A DNA stretch of 31,006 nt, taken from positions 1 through 31,006 of the forward strand of contig JBFHQE010000027.1 in assembly GCA_041592335.1 (NCBI GenBank), written 5' to 3'. The DNA comes from JBFHQE01 sp041592335. Its GTDB lineage: Bacteria > Pseudomonadota > Gammaproteobacteria > Thiohalobacterales > Thiohalobacteraceae. A model generated the notes under the pieces. The model saw only the letters and a list, made by a program, of their open reading frames with translations. It was not told the origin of the DNA and made no database searches. This document shows positions 23,486-31,006 of the stretch, in pieces; the stretch's first letter is position 1, and each line of letters begins with the position of its first letter. The translations under genes were made by a program, and so were the position numbers.

Positions 23486-24448
23486 GTGATTTTTAGATAT
23501 ATGCAACGATGGCTCATGCCACTCGCGATAATGTTTATCCAGGGCTGCTCCGAACCGCCCATGCATCCTTTTACCTTCGCGGCCAACAACTGGCCCGGTT
23601 ACTATCCGATTTTTCTTGCCGAAGATCTCGGCTACATCGATCCAGCCAAGCTTAATGTCACGCAACAGGCGTCCACTTCGGAAGTGCTGCGACTATTGCG
23701 TGCGGGTACGGTTGACATTGGCGCCCTGACACTGGATGAAGCCTTGCTGCTTTTGCAGGACAAACCCGATATCAAGGTCATCCTGGTGGCGGATTTTTCC
23801 GCGGGTGGCGATGCGATATTGGCACAAGAAGAAATTACCAGCCTTGAACAGTTGCAGGGAAAACGCATTGGCGTTGAGAAAACCGCGCTCGGTGCCTTCG
23901 TGCTTGATCGTGCATTGGGTATGGCTGGTGTCGAGGTAGAGGATGTCTATGCCATTTCCCTGGAAGTTTCTGAGCACAAGGATGCGTTCCTGAAAAAAAG
24001 GGTGGATGCCGTGGTTACGTTTGAACCCGTCCTGAGCCAGTTATTAGCCCGGGGCGCAAACCGTGTTTTCGACAGTAAGCAAATCCCCGGTGAAATCGTC
24101 GATGTTATCGTTGCAACGGACAGGGCGATTGAAGCTCGGCCGGAAAGACTGGCGCATTTTGTCGATGCCTGGTTCAAGGCGCTGGATTACATGAATGATA
24201 AACCCGAGGAGGCTTATGAGAGATTGTCACCCGAGGGTTTGAGCTTCGAAGAATATTTGCGGGCACAGGACGGTATCCACCTGCCGGATAAATCTGAAAA
24301 TGAAGAGCTGTTTGCCGATGACGCATACAGGCTGGAAGCCGTGCGTCAGAAGATGATACCCGTCATGCTGGATTCCAACCTGCTTGAGATGGATGTTGGC
24401 GGAGTTGCCCTGTTTGATGGCCGCTTTGTTACGGGGCGGGGTGAATGA
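23486..24448 (+). CDS. NMT1/SsuA-like solute-binding lipoprotein
   Basis: This is a 320-residue periplasmic binding protein of the NMT1/ThiY/SsuA type (two-lobed, type II). Known homologues bind pyrimidine, sulfonate, nitrate or taurine ligands for ABC importers. The lipobox is IQGC near residue 22. The mature part starts with FTFAANNWPGYYPIFLAEDLGY and has VLRLLRAGTVDIGALTLDEALLL and GKRIGVEKTALGAFVLDRAL, all typical. GTG 23486 is preferred because GGAAGG lies seven bases upstream; ATG 23471 is in frame but has no ribosome-binding site. No permease or ATPase gene lies nearby. The stop overlaps the histidine kinase start, so it more likely presents a ligand to that sensor. Confidence 0.8.
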   Translation: MIFRYMQRWLMPLAIMFIQGCSEPPMHPFTFAANNWPGYYPIFLAEDLGYIDPAKLNVTQQASTSEVLRLLRAGTVDIGALTLDEALLLLQDKPDIKVILVADFSAGGDAILAQEEITSLEQLQGKRIGVEKTALGAFVLDRALGMAGVEVEDVYAISLEVSEHKDAFLKKRVDAVVTFEPVLSQLLARGANRVFDSKQIPGEIVDVIVATDRAIEARPERLAHFVDAWFKALDYMNDKPEEAYERLSPEGLSFEEYLRAQDGIHLPDKSENEELFADDAYRLEAVRQKMIPVMLDSNLLEMDVGGVALFDGRFVTGRGE

Positions 24449-26769
24449 ATCTTTCACTCAAAATACTGGCCCCGATAATCCTGTTGCTGTTTGCCACAAT
24501 CGCGGGGCTGGTTGCAATGTTCTCGGAACACCAGATATCGCGCGAGCAGATGATGGACAACGCAGTGGGAAATTTGCGTGACATCACTCATCTGCTACAG
24601 GGTTCCAGTGAAAACCTGTTACGCCATGGCAATGTAAATGGCGTCAGGGCGCAACTGGCATCTATGACGGCGGATCCCAGATTCGTTTCAGCATCAATAA
24701 TATCGCCTGATAAAACGATTCTTTACTCATCGGTACGTTCTTTTGATAGCGAGCCGCTCGGCACCGTTTTACCGGCATTGCCCGAGGCGCTGCTGGACCA
24801 GGTGCGACAGAGCCGTATTAATGCATCGCATCTTGAACCTGGCCGGGATTTTATCTGGATGCTGACTCCTGTCTTGCTGCCGGTCGAAGTCAAGGGGCTG
24901 CGGGATTTTGAAACGGGTGTTCTTGCAATTCGGATGGACCTGCGGTTTATCGCGCGTGAAAACCAGTATCGAATTGGCCAGGTAGCCATCAAGTATTTCA
25001 GCGTGTTGTTGGTGATGGTGCTGGTTTTTTCGCTGGTTTATTACCTGTTCGTCACCCGCCGCATTGGGCAATTGCTCGAAACGACGCGGCGACTGGCAAC
25101 GGGCGACCTGGGTGCGCGCACGAAACTGCGGGGTAAAGACGAAATCGGGATGCTCGGTTGCGCCATTGATACCATGGGCGATGCGCTGCAGGAAGACCAA
25201 AGGGCATTGCGCCAGAGTGAGGAAGTTCTGCGCCGCAGCCAGCTTGTCGCGCAAATGGGTAGCTGGGAATGGATTATCCAGGAAGATGTGATTTTCTGGT
25301 CGGAAAACGTCTACAACATGTTTGGGCTACCGGTGTCTGGCGAGCCGCTTCGGCTCGACGATTTTACCCGTCGCTTGCATCCAGACGATGTGGGATATGT
25401 TCAGACCGCGATACAGCAGGCGATCGAGCAGCAGCTGCCTTACGAGATAACGCATCGTGCCCTGTTACCCGATGGCCAGATCAAATGGTTTCACGAAAAG
25501 GGCGAGGTTATTTATGACGCGTCCGGCACGCCGGTCAAAATGATTGGCGTGGCGCGCGATGTTTCGCATGAACACGAACTCGAGGAGTCGCAGGAGCTGT
25601 TGCAGAAGCAGCTTATCCAGGCGCAGAAAATGGAGTCGATAGGTCATTTGACCGCCGGTCTTGCGCACGATTTCAATAATATTCTCGCTTCTATCCTGGG
25701 TTATGCCACGCTTGCGCTCGATCGTTGTGCCGATATAGACCAGAGTGGCAAGTTAAACACCTACCTGAAACAGATTGTCGCCAGCGGTGATCGCGCTGCT
25801 TTGCTGGTCAGCCAGATGTTGTCATTCAGTCGTGGTGAGGCCGGCGATATGCAGGTCTGCGAACCTGACAAGATCATCAGGGAATCGCTGGCCATGTTGA
25901 GTTCCACTATTCCGGCCAGTATCTCAATCCATCATGAGTTATCGTTGAGTGACAATCTGATCAGGATCGACAGCGTGCAAATGCACCAGGTCATTATGAA
26001 CCTGGTCATTAACGCGAGGGACTCCTTGCCGGACCAGAAGGGAACAATCACCATCGGATCTTCCGCCACGGCATGTTCGCATTGCATTTGCCAGTCATGC
26101 TATGAACCGATTGAAGGCGATTATTGCGTAATTTATGTGTCGGATAACGGCAGCGGTATCGAGCCCGAGGCAATGGGGCATTTATTTGAACCCTTTTTCA
26201 CCACCAAGGGCCGCACCAAGGGCACCGGCATGGGATTGTCTGTCGTGCACGGCATTATGCATGCGCATGGCGGACATATCCTGGTCGACTCCAAACCGGG
26301 TGTCGGAACGACATTCCGTCTGCTGTTTCCTTATCATCGCGCGCGGACCGCAAACAGGGACATCAGCGTCGAGAAAAGTGAGCCGAGAATATCGGGCCCT
26401 GATGATGGTCGAATCCTGGTAGTGGACGATGAACCCTTTATTGTCGATCTGTTAGTGGAGACCCTTTCGAACGCGGGTTATCAGGTTACAGGTGACATTA
26501 GCAGCGTTCATGCATTGCATGCGCTTAATAACCGGGAATGGGATTATGACCTGCTGATAACGGATCAGACGATGCCCGGCGTCACTGGCCTGGAGCTGGC
26601 AAAAGAGGCGCTGGCACAACATCCGAACCTGAAAATTATCATGTGCAGCGGCTACAGCGACGTCGTTGATGAAGCACTGATTCGGACTTACGGCATTGCT
26701 GCTTTTATGAACAAGCCGGTGTCGAAAAAAAACCTGCTGGCCGAAGTTGCGCGCCAGCTGAGCGGTTAA
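24445..26769 (+). CDS. Hybrid sensor histidine kinase (HAMP-PAS-HisKA-HATPase-REC)
   Basis: This is a 774-residue inner-membrane kinase. Membrane helices at 5-27 and 184-204 flank a periplasmic sensor of about 155 residues. HAMP (about 202-255), PAS with PAC (about 265-375), HisKA with H408 in LAHDFNN, HATPase with N523 and the DNGSGI and GTGMGLSVV boxes, and a C-terminal receiver (655-774; D707, K757) follow. An unusual C544-x2-C547-x-C549-x2-C552 cluster sits within the ATPase domain. The start overlaps the lipoprotein stop (ATGA), and family examples such as LuxQ with LuxP show binding protein-kinase sensing. No downstream regulator gene is adjacent, so the output is unknown. Confidence 0.93.
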   Translation: MNLSLKILAPIILLLFATIAGLVAMFSEHQISREQMMDNAVGNLRDITHLLQGSSENLLRHGNVNGVRAQLASMTADPRFVSASIISPDKTILYSSVRSFDSEPLGTVLPALPEALLDQVRQSRINASHLEPGRDFIWMLTPVLLPVEVKGLRDFETGVLAIRMDLRFIARENQYRIGQVAIKYFSVLLVMVLVFSLVYYLFVTRRIGQLLETTRRLATGDLGARTKLRGKDEIGMLGCAIDTMGDALQEDQRALRQSEEVLRRSQLVAQMGSWEWIIQEDVIFWSENVYNMFGLPVSGEPLRLDDFTRRLHPDDVGYVQTAIQQAIEQQLPYEITHRALLPDGQIKWFHEKGEVIYDASGTPVKMIGVARDVSHEHELEESQELLQKQLIQAQKMESIGHLTAGLAHDFNNILASILGYATLALDRCADIDQSGKLNTYLKQIVASGDRAALLVSQMLSFSRGEAGDMQVCEPDKIIRESLAMLSSTIPASISIHHELSLSDNLIRIDSVQMHQVIMNLVINARDSLPDQKGTITIGSSATACSHCICQSCYEPIEGDYCVIYVSDNGSGIEPEAMGHLFEPFFTTKGRTKGTGMGLSVVHGIMHAHGGHILVDSKPGVGTTFRLLFPYHRARTANRDISVEKSEPRISGPDDGRILVVDDEPFIVDLLVETLSNAGYQVTGDISSVHALHALNNREWDYDLLITDQTMPGVTGLELAKEALAQHPNLKIIMCSGYSDVVDEALIRTYGIAAFMNKPVSKKNLLAEVARQLSG

Positions 26770-26778
26770 CGATAGCCG

Positions 26779-26889
26779 TTACCCGCGTCTGGATTGGCCG
26801 CGCCGACAGCAACCGCCCGCCATCAACACGGTAGCAATCACAGCCAGTGCCAGCAGCGTTCCCGCTATAACCAGTGCATCGAAGATCAT
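26779..26889 (-). CDS. Small single-pass membrane protein (36 residues)
   Basis: This minus-strand reading frame encodes 36 residues: ATG at 26889-26887, stop TAA at 26781-26779. A hydrophobic helix (about 4-26: MIFDALVIAGTLLALAVIAT) is followed by GGCCRRGQSRRG, a double cysteine and a basic tail, so the C-terminus should be cytoplasmic. AGGA sits nine bases before the ATG (26899-26902 on the minus strand). It is convergent with the kinase gene, leaving nine bases, and divergent from the SulP gene. I do not recognise the family. It is short, so conservation would be needed for certainty, but a ribosome-binding site plus a clean membrane helix make chance unlikely. Confidence 0.55.
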   Translation of the reverse strand: MIFDALVIAGTLLALAVIATVLMAGGCCRRGQSRRG

Positions 26890-26939
26890 CGCAAGAGTTC
26901 CTGAGAAATTGCGTGAGATATTAGTATATTAGGCGCAGC

Positions 26940-26975
26940 TAATCAATTGCCGGGATGTTGCTAACTAATTGATTA
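26940..26975. repeat. AT-rich inverted repeat, 9-bp arms
   Basis: TAATCAATT (26940-26948) and AATTGATTA (26967-26975) form perfect 9-base arms around an 18-base spacer. It lies between the 36-residue gene and SulP, so it could be an operator for either divergent unit. No T-run follows that would make it a terminator. Confidence 0.4.
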
Positions 26976-27050
26976 TAAATCCCGATTGGGAAAACAGGCG
27001 GCTTTCTGCTAATCTGCGCCGCTTTTGTAAACGCACTTTTTAGGTAAAAC

Positions 27051-28580
27051 ATGTTTCAACTCGGATGTGCCAATCGCGCCTGTTTTCGCAATGAAATTCT
27101 CTCCGGTCTGACTGTCGCGCTGGCGCTGGTGCCGGAAGCCGTGGCCTTTGCCTTCGTGGCCGGTGTTGATCCGCTGGTGGGACTTTATGCTGCGTTTCTG
27201 GTCGGCTTGCTGGCATCGTCCTTCGGTGGACGGCCGGGAATGATTTCCGGTGCCACCGGTTCCATGGCGGTGGTGATGGTGGCGCTGGTTGCGGAACATG
27301 GCGTGCAGTATTTGTTTGCGGCGGTTGTGTTGACGGGGATTTTGCAGATTTCCGCCGGTGTGCTCAGGCTGGGTAAATACATCCGTATCGTGCCGCACCC
27401 GGTAATGCTCGGGTTTGTAAACGGTCTGGCGATCGTGATTTTTCTGGCGCAATTGCAACATTTTCAAGTCGAGAACGCCGAGGGTGCGCGGGTCTGGATG
27501 CAGGGAGGGGCGTTATACCTGTTACTGGGCCTGGTCGCTGTCACCATGTTCATTATTCATTTTCTGCCGAAACTGACCCAGGCCATACCTTCATCGCTGG
27601 CCGCCATTATTGCTGTTTCGCTAGCCGTTATCTTCACCGATCTTGATACGCCAACCGTTGGCGATCTTGCTTCCATCGAGGGTGGCTTCCCGAGTTTTGC
27701 CATCCCGGATGTCCCTTTCTCGCTTGAAACACTCATGATCATTCTGCCGTATTCGGTGGTGCTGGCCGCCATAGGCTTGATTGAGTCGCTGTTAACACTC
27801 AGCCTGATCGACGAGGTCACCAATACGCGAGGCCGTGGCAACAAGGAATGCGTGGGTCAGGGTATCGCGAATACCGTCACCGGATTCTTCGGCGGCATGG
27901 GCGGTTGCGCCATGATCGGGCAAAGCATGATCAATGTGAACTCGGGCGGGCGCCAGCGCCTGTCGGGGATTGTGGCCGCGCTCTCCTTGCTGGGATTTAT
28001 TCTGTTCGCGTCAGGTCTGATCGAAATGATTCCGATGGCGGCGCTGATCGGCGTTATGTTCATGGTGGTGCTGGGGACATTCGAGTGGTCCAGTCTGCGC
28101 ATCATTCACAAAATTCCGATGAGCGATGCCTTTATCCTGATCCTGGTATCCGCCGTGACGGTAGTCACCGACCTGGCGGTTGCCGTCATTGTTGGTGTGA
28201 TTGTGTCGGCGCTGGTGTTTGCCTGGGAGCACGCCAAGTTCATCGCTATCAAGGGCTACGACGATGCCAACGGCGCACGTGTCTATGAACTGCACGGTCC
28301 ACTGTTTTTTGGCTCGGTAAAAAACTTCCTGGAACTGTTCCAACCGGAAAATGATCCGGATGAAGTGATTATCGAATTCCAGAATTCACGGGTGGCGGAC
28401 CACTCGGCGATTGAAGCGATTGATACACTGGCTGTTCGTTACATCAATGCGGGCAAGCAACTGCATTTGCGCCATCTCAGTCCGGAATGCCGAGAGCTGT
28501 TGAAGAAAGCGGGTGACCTGGTTGAGGTGAATGTGATGGAAGATCCGCACTATCATGTAGCGGATGATCAGCTGGCCTAG
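27051..28580 (+). CDS. SulP family anion transporter with STAS domain
   Basis: This is a 509-residue membrane transporter (SLC26/SulP), expected to carry sulfate, bicarbonate or another anion in symport or exchange. It has ten or more hydrophobic helices; the helix 1 region SGLTVALALVPEAVAFAF is the family signature in the 'PEAVAFA' subgroup. The NKECVGQGIANTVTGFFGGMGG run (about 264-285) is the second signature. A C-terminal cytoplasmic STAS domain (about 405-500: ARVYELHGPLFFGSVKNF...) ends the protein. The substrate cannot be told from sequence. AGGT precedes the ATG. Its stop overlaps the stop of convergent ycgN by four bases, so the two transcripts must overlap. Confidence 0.9.
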   Translation: MFQLGCANRACFRNEILSGLTVALALVPEAVAFAFVAGVDPLVGLYAAFLVGLLASSFGGRPGMISGATGSMAVVMVALVAEHGVQYLFAAVVLTGILQISAGVLRLGKYIRIVPHPVMLGFVNGLAIVIFLAQLQHFQVENAEGARVWMQGGALYLLLGLVAVTMFIIHFLPKLTQAIPSSLAAIIAVSLAVIFTDLDTPTVGDLASIEGGFPSFAIPDVPFSLETLMIILPYSVVLAAIGLIESLLTLSLIDEVTNTRGRGNKECVGQGIANTVTGFFGGMGGCAMIGQSMINVNSGGRQRLSGIVAALSLLGFILFASGLIEMIPMAALIGVMFMVVLGTFEWSSLRIIHKIPMSDAFILILVSAVTVVTDLAVAVIVGVIVSALVFAWEHAKFIAIKGYDDANGARVYELHGPLFFGSVKNFLELFQPENDPDEVIIEFQNSRVADHSAIEAIDTLAVRYINAGKQLHLRHLSPECRELLKKAGDLVEVNVMEDPHYHVADDQLA

Positions 28581-29056
28581 TTTTCTTCGTCATCCTCGTT
28601 GTAAGAATCGAGTCCCGCACTGAGATCGACAATATGATTTTCCCAGTCATCGGCGTGCACATAGGTTTCCGGAATGGTGTGATCCTTCACGGAGATGCCG
28701 GCCTCGATGACCGTTTGCGGGTCGCCGGACACCAGCGGGTGCCACCATTCGAGAGGCAGCCCGTCGCGTATCAGCCGGTAGGCGCAGGTTTCCGGTAGCC
28801 AGTGGATGTTTCTGACCTCGTCAGGGGTCAACACAACACAAGTAGGCACGAATGTCTGGCGGTTCTGGTAACGGGTGCAGCGGCAGCTGTCGTTATCAAA
28901 AAGCTCGCAGATGATATTGGTGTAGAGCAGTTCGCCGGTATCGATATCTTCCAGCTTGTGCAGGCAGCAGCGGCCGCAGCCATCGCACAGCGATTCCCAT
29001 TCTTCGCGAGAGAATTCGTCGAGCGTTTTTGTTTCCCAAAACATTTTTTCGGTCAT
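28577..29056 (-). CDS. ycgN: YcgN family (UPF0260) cysteine-cluster protein
   Basis: This 159-residue protein is of the UPF0260/YcgN family, with a CxxCxxCC metal-binding motif CDGCGRCC (24-31) and further cysteines in CRCTRY, PTC and CAYR. The family is predicted to bind iron or zinc; its function is not established. FWETKTLDEFSREEWESLCDGCGRCC is the expected N-terminal layout, and length matches E. coli YcgN (about 150). It is divergent from the CPA2 antiporter gene with only 42 bases between the starts, and convergent with SulP. No ribosome-binding site is visible before the ATG at 29056. Confidence 0.92.
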   Translation of the reverse strand: MTEKMFWETKTLDEFSREEWESLCDGCGRCCLHKLEDIDTGELLYTNIICELFDNDSCRCTRYQNRQTFVPTCVVLTPDEVRNIHWLPETCAYRLIRDGLPLEWWHPLVSGDPQTVIEAGISVKDHTIPETYVHADDWENHIVDLSAGLDSYNEDDEEN

Positions 29057-29063
29057 CGGTCTA

Positions 29064-29092
29064 TTGAGCTGGTTGGATCATTCAAGCATTAT
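29064..29092 (+). promoter_or_regulatory. Candidate promoter giving a leaderless antiporter mRNA
   Basis: TTGAGC (29064-29069) and CATTAT (29087-29092) are spaced exactly 17 bases apart, and the -10 ends six bases before the ATG at 29099. No Shine-Dalgarno sequence precedes that ATG. It is the best-supported of the three similar sites because both boxes are present. Confidence 0.5.
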
Positions 29093-29098
29093 AAGCCC

Positions 29099-30268
29099 AT
29101 GCATACCGAGACGCTCGTTTTCACCATGTTTCTGATATTTACCGGCGCGGCCATTGTCGCGACGATGGCGTTGTATGCACGACAGGCAATGCTGGTTGCG
29201 TATATTCTGCTCGGCATGGCGGTCGGCCCCTGGGGGCTGGGATTCGTGGACGATCCACAGGTCATCAGTGAAATGTCCAACATCGGCATCCTGTTTCTGT
29301 TGTTCCTGCTGGGTCTCGATATGCCGGTCGGCAAATTCATTCAACTGGTCGGCGAAACCACGGTGGTAACCGGCGTGACGTCACTGATCTTTGCCTTGCT
29401 GGGGTTCGCGGTTGCCTGGTTCTTCGGTTACAGCCTGATTGAACAGTTGCTGGTGGGCGCGGCGCTGATGTTTTCCAGCACCATCATTGGCCTCAAGCTG
29501 TTGCCCACGACCATTCTTCACCACAAGCGCACGGGTGAGATCATTATCAGTATTCTGCTGTTGCAGGATCTGATCGCGATCCTGATTCTGCTGGCGCTGG
29601 AAGTGAAGGGCGGTGTTGAACTGGATACCGGTCGCATGATCATTCTGTTGATCGCTTTGCCCGCGCTGTTTGGTCTTGGCTACTTGCTGGAACGTTACGT
29701 GGTGCAGAAGCTCGTGATGCGTTTCGATACCATCCAGGAATATATTTTTCTGCTCACCATTGGCTGGTGTCTTGGCTTTGCTCAGCTGTCGGGTGTGTTG
29801 GGGCTGTCGCATGAAATCGGCGCATTCATAGCTGGAGTTGCGCTGGCAACCAGCCCGATCGCCTTGTTCATTGCGGAAAGCCTGCGGCCATTACGCGATT
29901 TCTTCCTGATTATCTTTTTCTTCTCACTGGGCGCCGGTTTCGATCTCGGAATCATGGAGCAAGTGCTGGTACCGGCATTGATTCTGGCTGCTGTAACGCT
30001 GGTTGCGAAACCCTACGTATTCAGTTTTGTTCTGGGGTATGCCGGAGAGTCCAGACATCGCGCCCGGGAGATAGGGCTGCGACTGGGACAGATCAGTGAA
30101 TTTTCACTGTTGATCGCCGTGCTGGCCTTGCAGCTGGAGGTGATCGGAGCCGAGGCCTCTTACCTGATTCAGGCGACGACTATCCTGACGTTTATTGTCT
30201 CGTCCTATCTGATCGTGATGCGTTATCCGACGCCGATAGCGGTATCTGAAACCCTGCGGCGTAATTGA
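29099..30268 (+). CDS. CPA2 family cation:proton antiporter (Kef-type, no RCK domain)
   Basis: This is a 389-residue polytopic transporter of the monovalent cation:proton antiporter-2 family, with about 12 hydrophobic segments. It includes ILLGMAVGPWGLG (about 36-48), LLFLLGLDMP (about 66-75) and GFAQLSGVLGLSHEIGAFIAGVALA (about 226-250). The usual cytoplasmic TrkA-N/RCK domain is absent, so this is a membrane-only form. Potassium or sodium exchange is inferred from family. The open frame extends upstream to 28802 through the antisense of ycgN, but the real start is ATG 29099, where the first membrane helix begins. A probable promoter ends six bases before it. Confidence 0.9.
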   Translation: MHTETLVFTMFLIFTGAAIVATMALYARQAMLVAYILLGMAVGPWGLGFVDDPQVISEMSNIGILFLLFLLGLDMPVGKFIQLVGETTVVTGVTSLIFALLGFAVAWFFGYSLIEQLLVGAALMFSSTIIGLKLLPTTILHHKRTGEIIISILLLQDLIAILILLALEVKGGVELDTGRMIILLIALPALFGLGYLLERYVVQKLVMRFDTIQEYIFLLTIGWCLGFAQLSGVLGLSHEIGAFIAGVALATSPIALFIAESLRPLRDFFLIIFFFSLGAGFDLGIMEQVLVPALILAAVTLVAKPYVFSFVLGYAGESRHRAREIGLRLGQISEFSLLIAVLALQLEVIGAEASYLIQATTILTFIVSSYLIVMRYPTPIAVSETLRRN

Positions 30269-30294
30269 TTAATCTGATTGCAGGAGGTGTCCTC

Positions 30295-30771
30295 ATGCGT
30301 TTCTTAATATCTTTTTTGATGTTCGCTATTTCGGTTGCCGCGCAGGCGGAAGAAGCCATAAAGCGCTGGGATGTGGAGGCGGGCATAGCCAAGGTTTATC
30401 CGGCGGTTTACCAGGCGCTGGAAGACAACCGTTTCTTTGTGATCTTCGAGCCGAATATCGGCAAGAATCTGTCGAGCTATGCCCAGCGCTGGGGCGATGA
30501 GTATAACCAGAATGAGCTGAGCGCGATTCGTTCCATGGTGTTCTGTAATCCCTGGTATGCGAATCAGGTCAGTAATCTCGATACCGACATGCTGGCGTTG
30601 TGTCCCTTGCATATGACCCTGATCGAGAAAGATGGCAAGACGCAGATTGTTTTTGTGCAGCCGACCTTTGTCGCCGATGGCAGCAAGGCGGAATCGATTC
30701 TTCGCGAACTTGAAACGGATTTATATAAAGCGGTAGAGCAGGGGATTGGGGCTTTAGAAGTTAAGAAATAA
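30295..30771 (+). CDS. Secreted DUF302 family protein
   Basis: This is a 158-residue protein with an N-terminal signal peptide (MRFLISFLMFAISVAAQAEE; cleavage probably after AQA). The mature part resembles DUF302: AVYQALEDNRFFVIFEPNIG followed by VFCNPWYANQVSNLDTDMLALCPLHMTLIEK (about 85-120, with two cysteines). The function of the family is unknown. The start ATG 30295 is strongly supported by AGGAGG seven bases upstream. A frame opening at 30265 adds ten residues and would be wrong. It follows the antiporter by 26 bases and may be co-transcribed. Confidence 0.82.
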   Translation: MRFLISFLMFAISVAAQAEEAIKRWDVEAGIAKVYPAVYQALEDNRFFVIFEPNIGKNLSSYAQRWGDEYNQNELSAIRSMVFCNPWYANQVSNLDTDMLALCPLHMTLIEKDGKTQIVFVQPTFVADGSKAESILRELETDLYKAVEQGIGALEVKK

Positions 30772-30867
30772 GAAGCAGCCGCGCTTTTGCTTGCGTTCAG
30801 TAATTTTTATCTCAAGACTGGTGTGTGCCGGGAGCTGACTTTATCGATCATTGAAGCTACTCGGTTC

Positions 30868-30895
30868 GTCATTCCGGCGAAAGCCGGAATCCAGG
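30868..30895. repeat. REP-like palindromic element
   Basis: ATTCCGGC (30871-30878), a GAAA loop and GCCGGAAT (30883-30890) make a perfect 8-bp hairpin inside the common proteobacterial form GTCATTCCGGCGAAAGCCGG. Such elements are dispersed in many copies per genome, often next to GIY-YIG or transposase-like genes. Only one copy is seen in the window. Confidence 0.75.
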
Positions 30896-31006
30896 AATTA
30901 AGAACTCCGCATACAAATCAAGCCACCGAGGGTTCATCTCCTCAATCAATTCAAGCTTCCATCCTCGCTTCCATTCCTTGATGGCTTTCTCTCGACTTAT
31001 GGCGGA
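30869..31006 (-). CDS. GIY-YIG nuclease superfamily protein, C-terminus (runs off the window)
   Basis: The last 45 residues of a minus-strand gene are seen, with the stop at 30871-30869. They include SREKAIKEWKRGWKLELIE and then EMNPRWLDLYAEF, the typical C-terminal pattern of small YhbQ-like GIY-YIG proteins (REKAIK.WKR.WK..LIE..NP.W.DLY). The catalytic GIY and YIG strands lie beyond the window. The final residues (about IPGFRLSPE) and the stop codon are encoded by the REP-like hairpin. About 97 bases between the DUF302 stop and this stop hold no clear feature, not even a good terminator. Confidence 0.75.
   Translation of the reverse strand, partial: SAISREKAIKEWKRGWKLELIEEMNPRWLDLYAEFLIPGFRLSPE

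Overview
The window looks like a chromosomal segment of a free-living gammaproteobacterium outside the Enterobacterales. The evidence is: ScpA/ScpB condensin subunits instead of MukBEF, a Pseudomonas-like run of BolA / YciI / YciB divergent from PHP-RNase / YciO, an LpoP-type lipoprotein beside PBP1B, yoaA next to tsaB, and GC-rich coding sequence throughout. I cannot name the genus. No rRNA, tRNA, CRISPR array, insertion sequence or prophage was seen. The only mobile-type signal is a REP-like palindrome at the right edge.

Layout. (1) 1-910, minus strand: a tightly coupled bolA-like (partial) / yciI / yciB set. (2) 1030-7556, plus strand: a long housekeeping run: RNase AM-like PHP protein, yciO, an M50 membrane protease, trpS with a probable Fe-S motif, scpA, scpB, rluB and a COG2231-type HhH-GPD glycosylase. 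Most junctions overlap or nearly touch. (3) 7562-9087, minus strand: a degenerate hemerythrin-like protein and a Sel1/SPOR envelope protein. (4) 9088-9423: a 336-base divergent intergenic region with a palindrome and two RNA-type hairpins. (5) 9424-13533: DUF1631 protein, two PilZ proteins and a thiopurine methyltransferase-like enzyme, probably linked to cyclic-di-GMP. (6) 13643-19952: a membrane-anchored VWA protein, a membrane-anchored coiled-coil protein carrying six FliM-like IDALL motifs, PBP1B and its probable activator LpoP. (7) 19970-23403: a probable PD-(D/E)XK-like protein, YoaA helicase, TsaB and a small unknown protein. (8) 23486-26889: a solute-binding lipoprotein translationally coupled to a hybrid histidine kinase with no transporter nearby, followed by a convergent 36-residue membrane protein. 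(9) 27051-31006: SulP transporter, YcgN, a CPA2 antiporter, a DUF302 protein, and the C-terminus of a GIY-YIG protein running into a REP-like hairpin.

The best candidates for something undescribed are the VWA / IDALL-array pair beside peptidoglycan synthesis genes, the lipoprotein-hybrid kinase pair with its small membrane neighbour, the structured element before the DUF1631 gene, and a recurrent promoter-to-start geometry (six bases between a -10-like hexamer and ATG) that suggests leaderless mRNAs. All functional names rest on reading protein motifs by eye. No database search was run.
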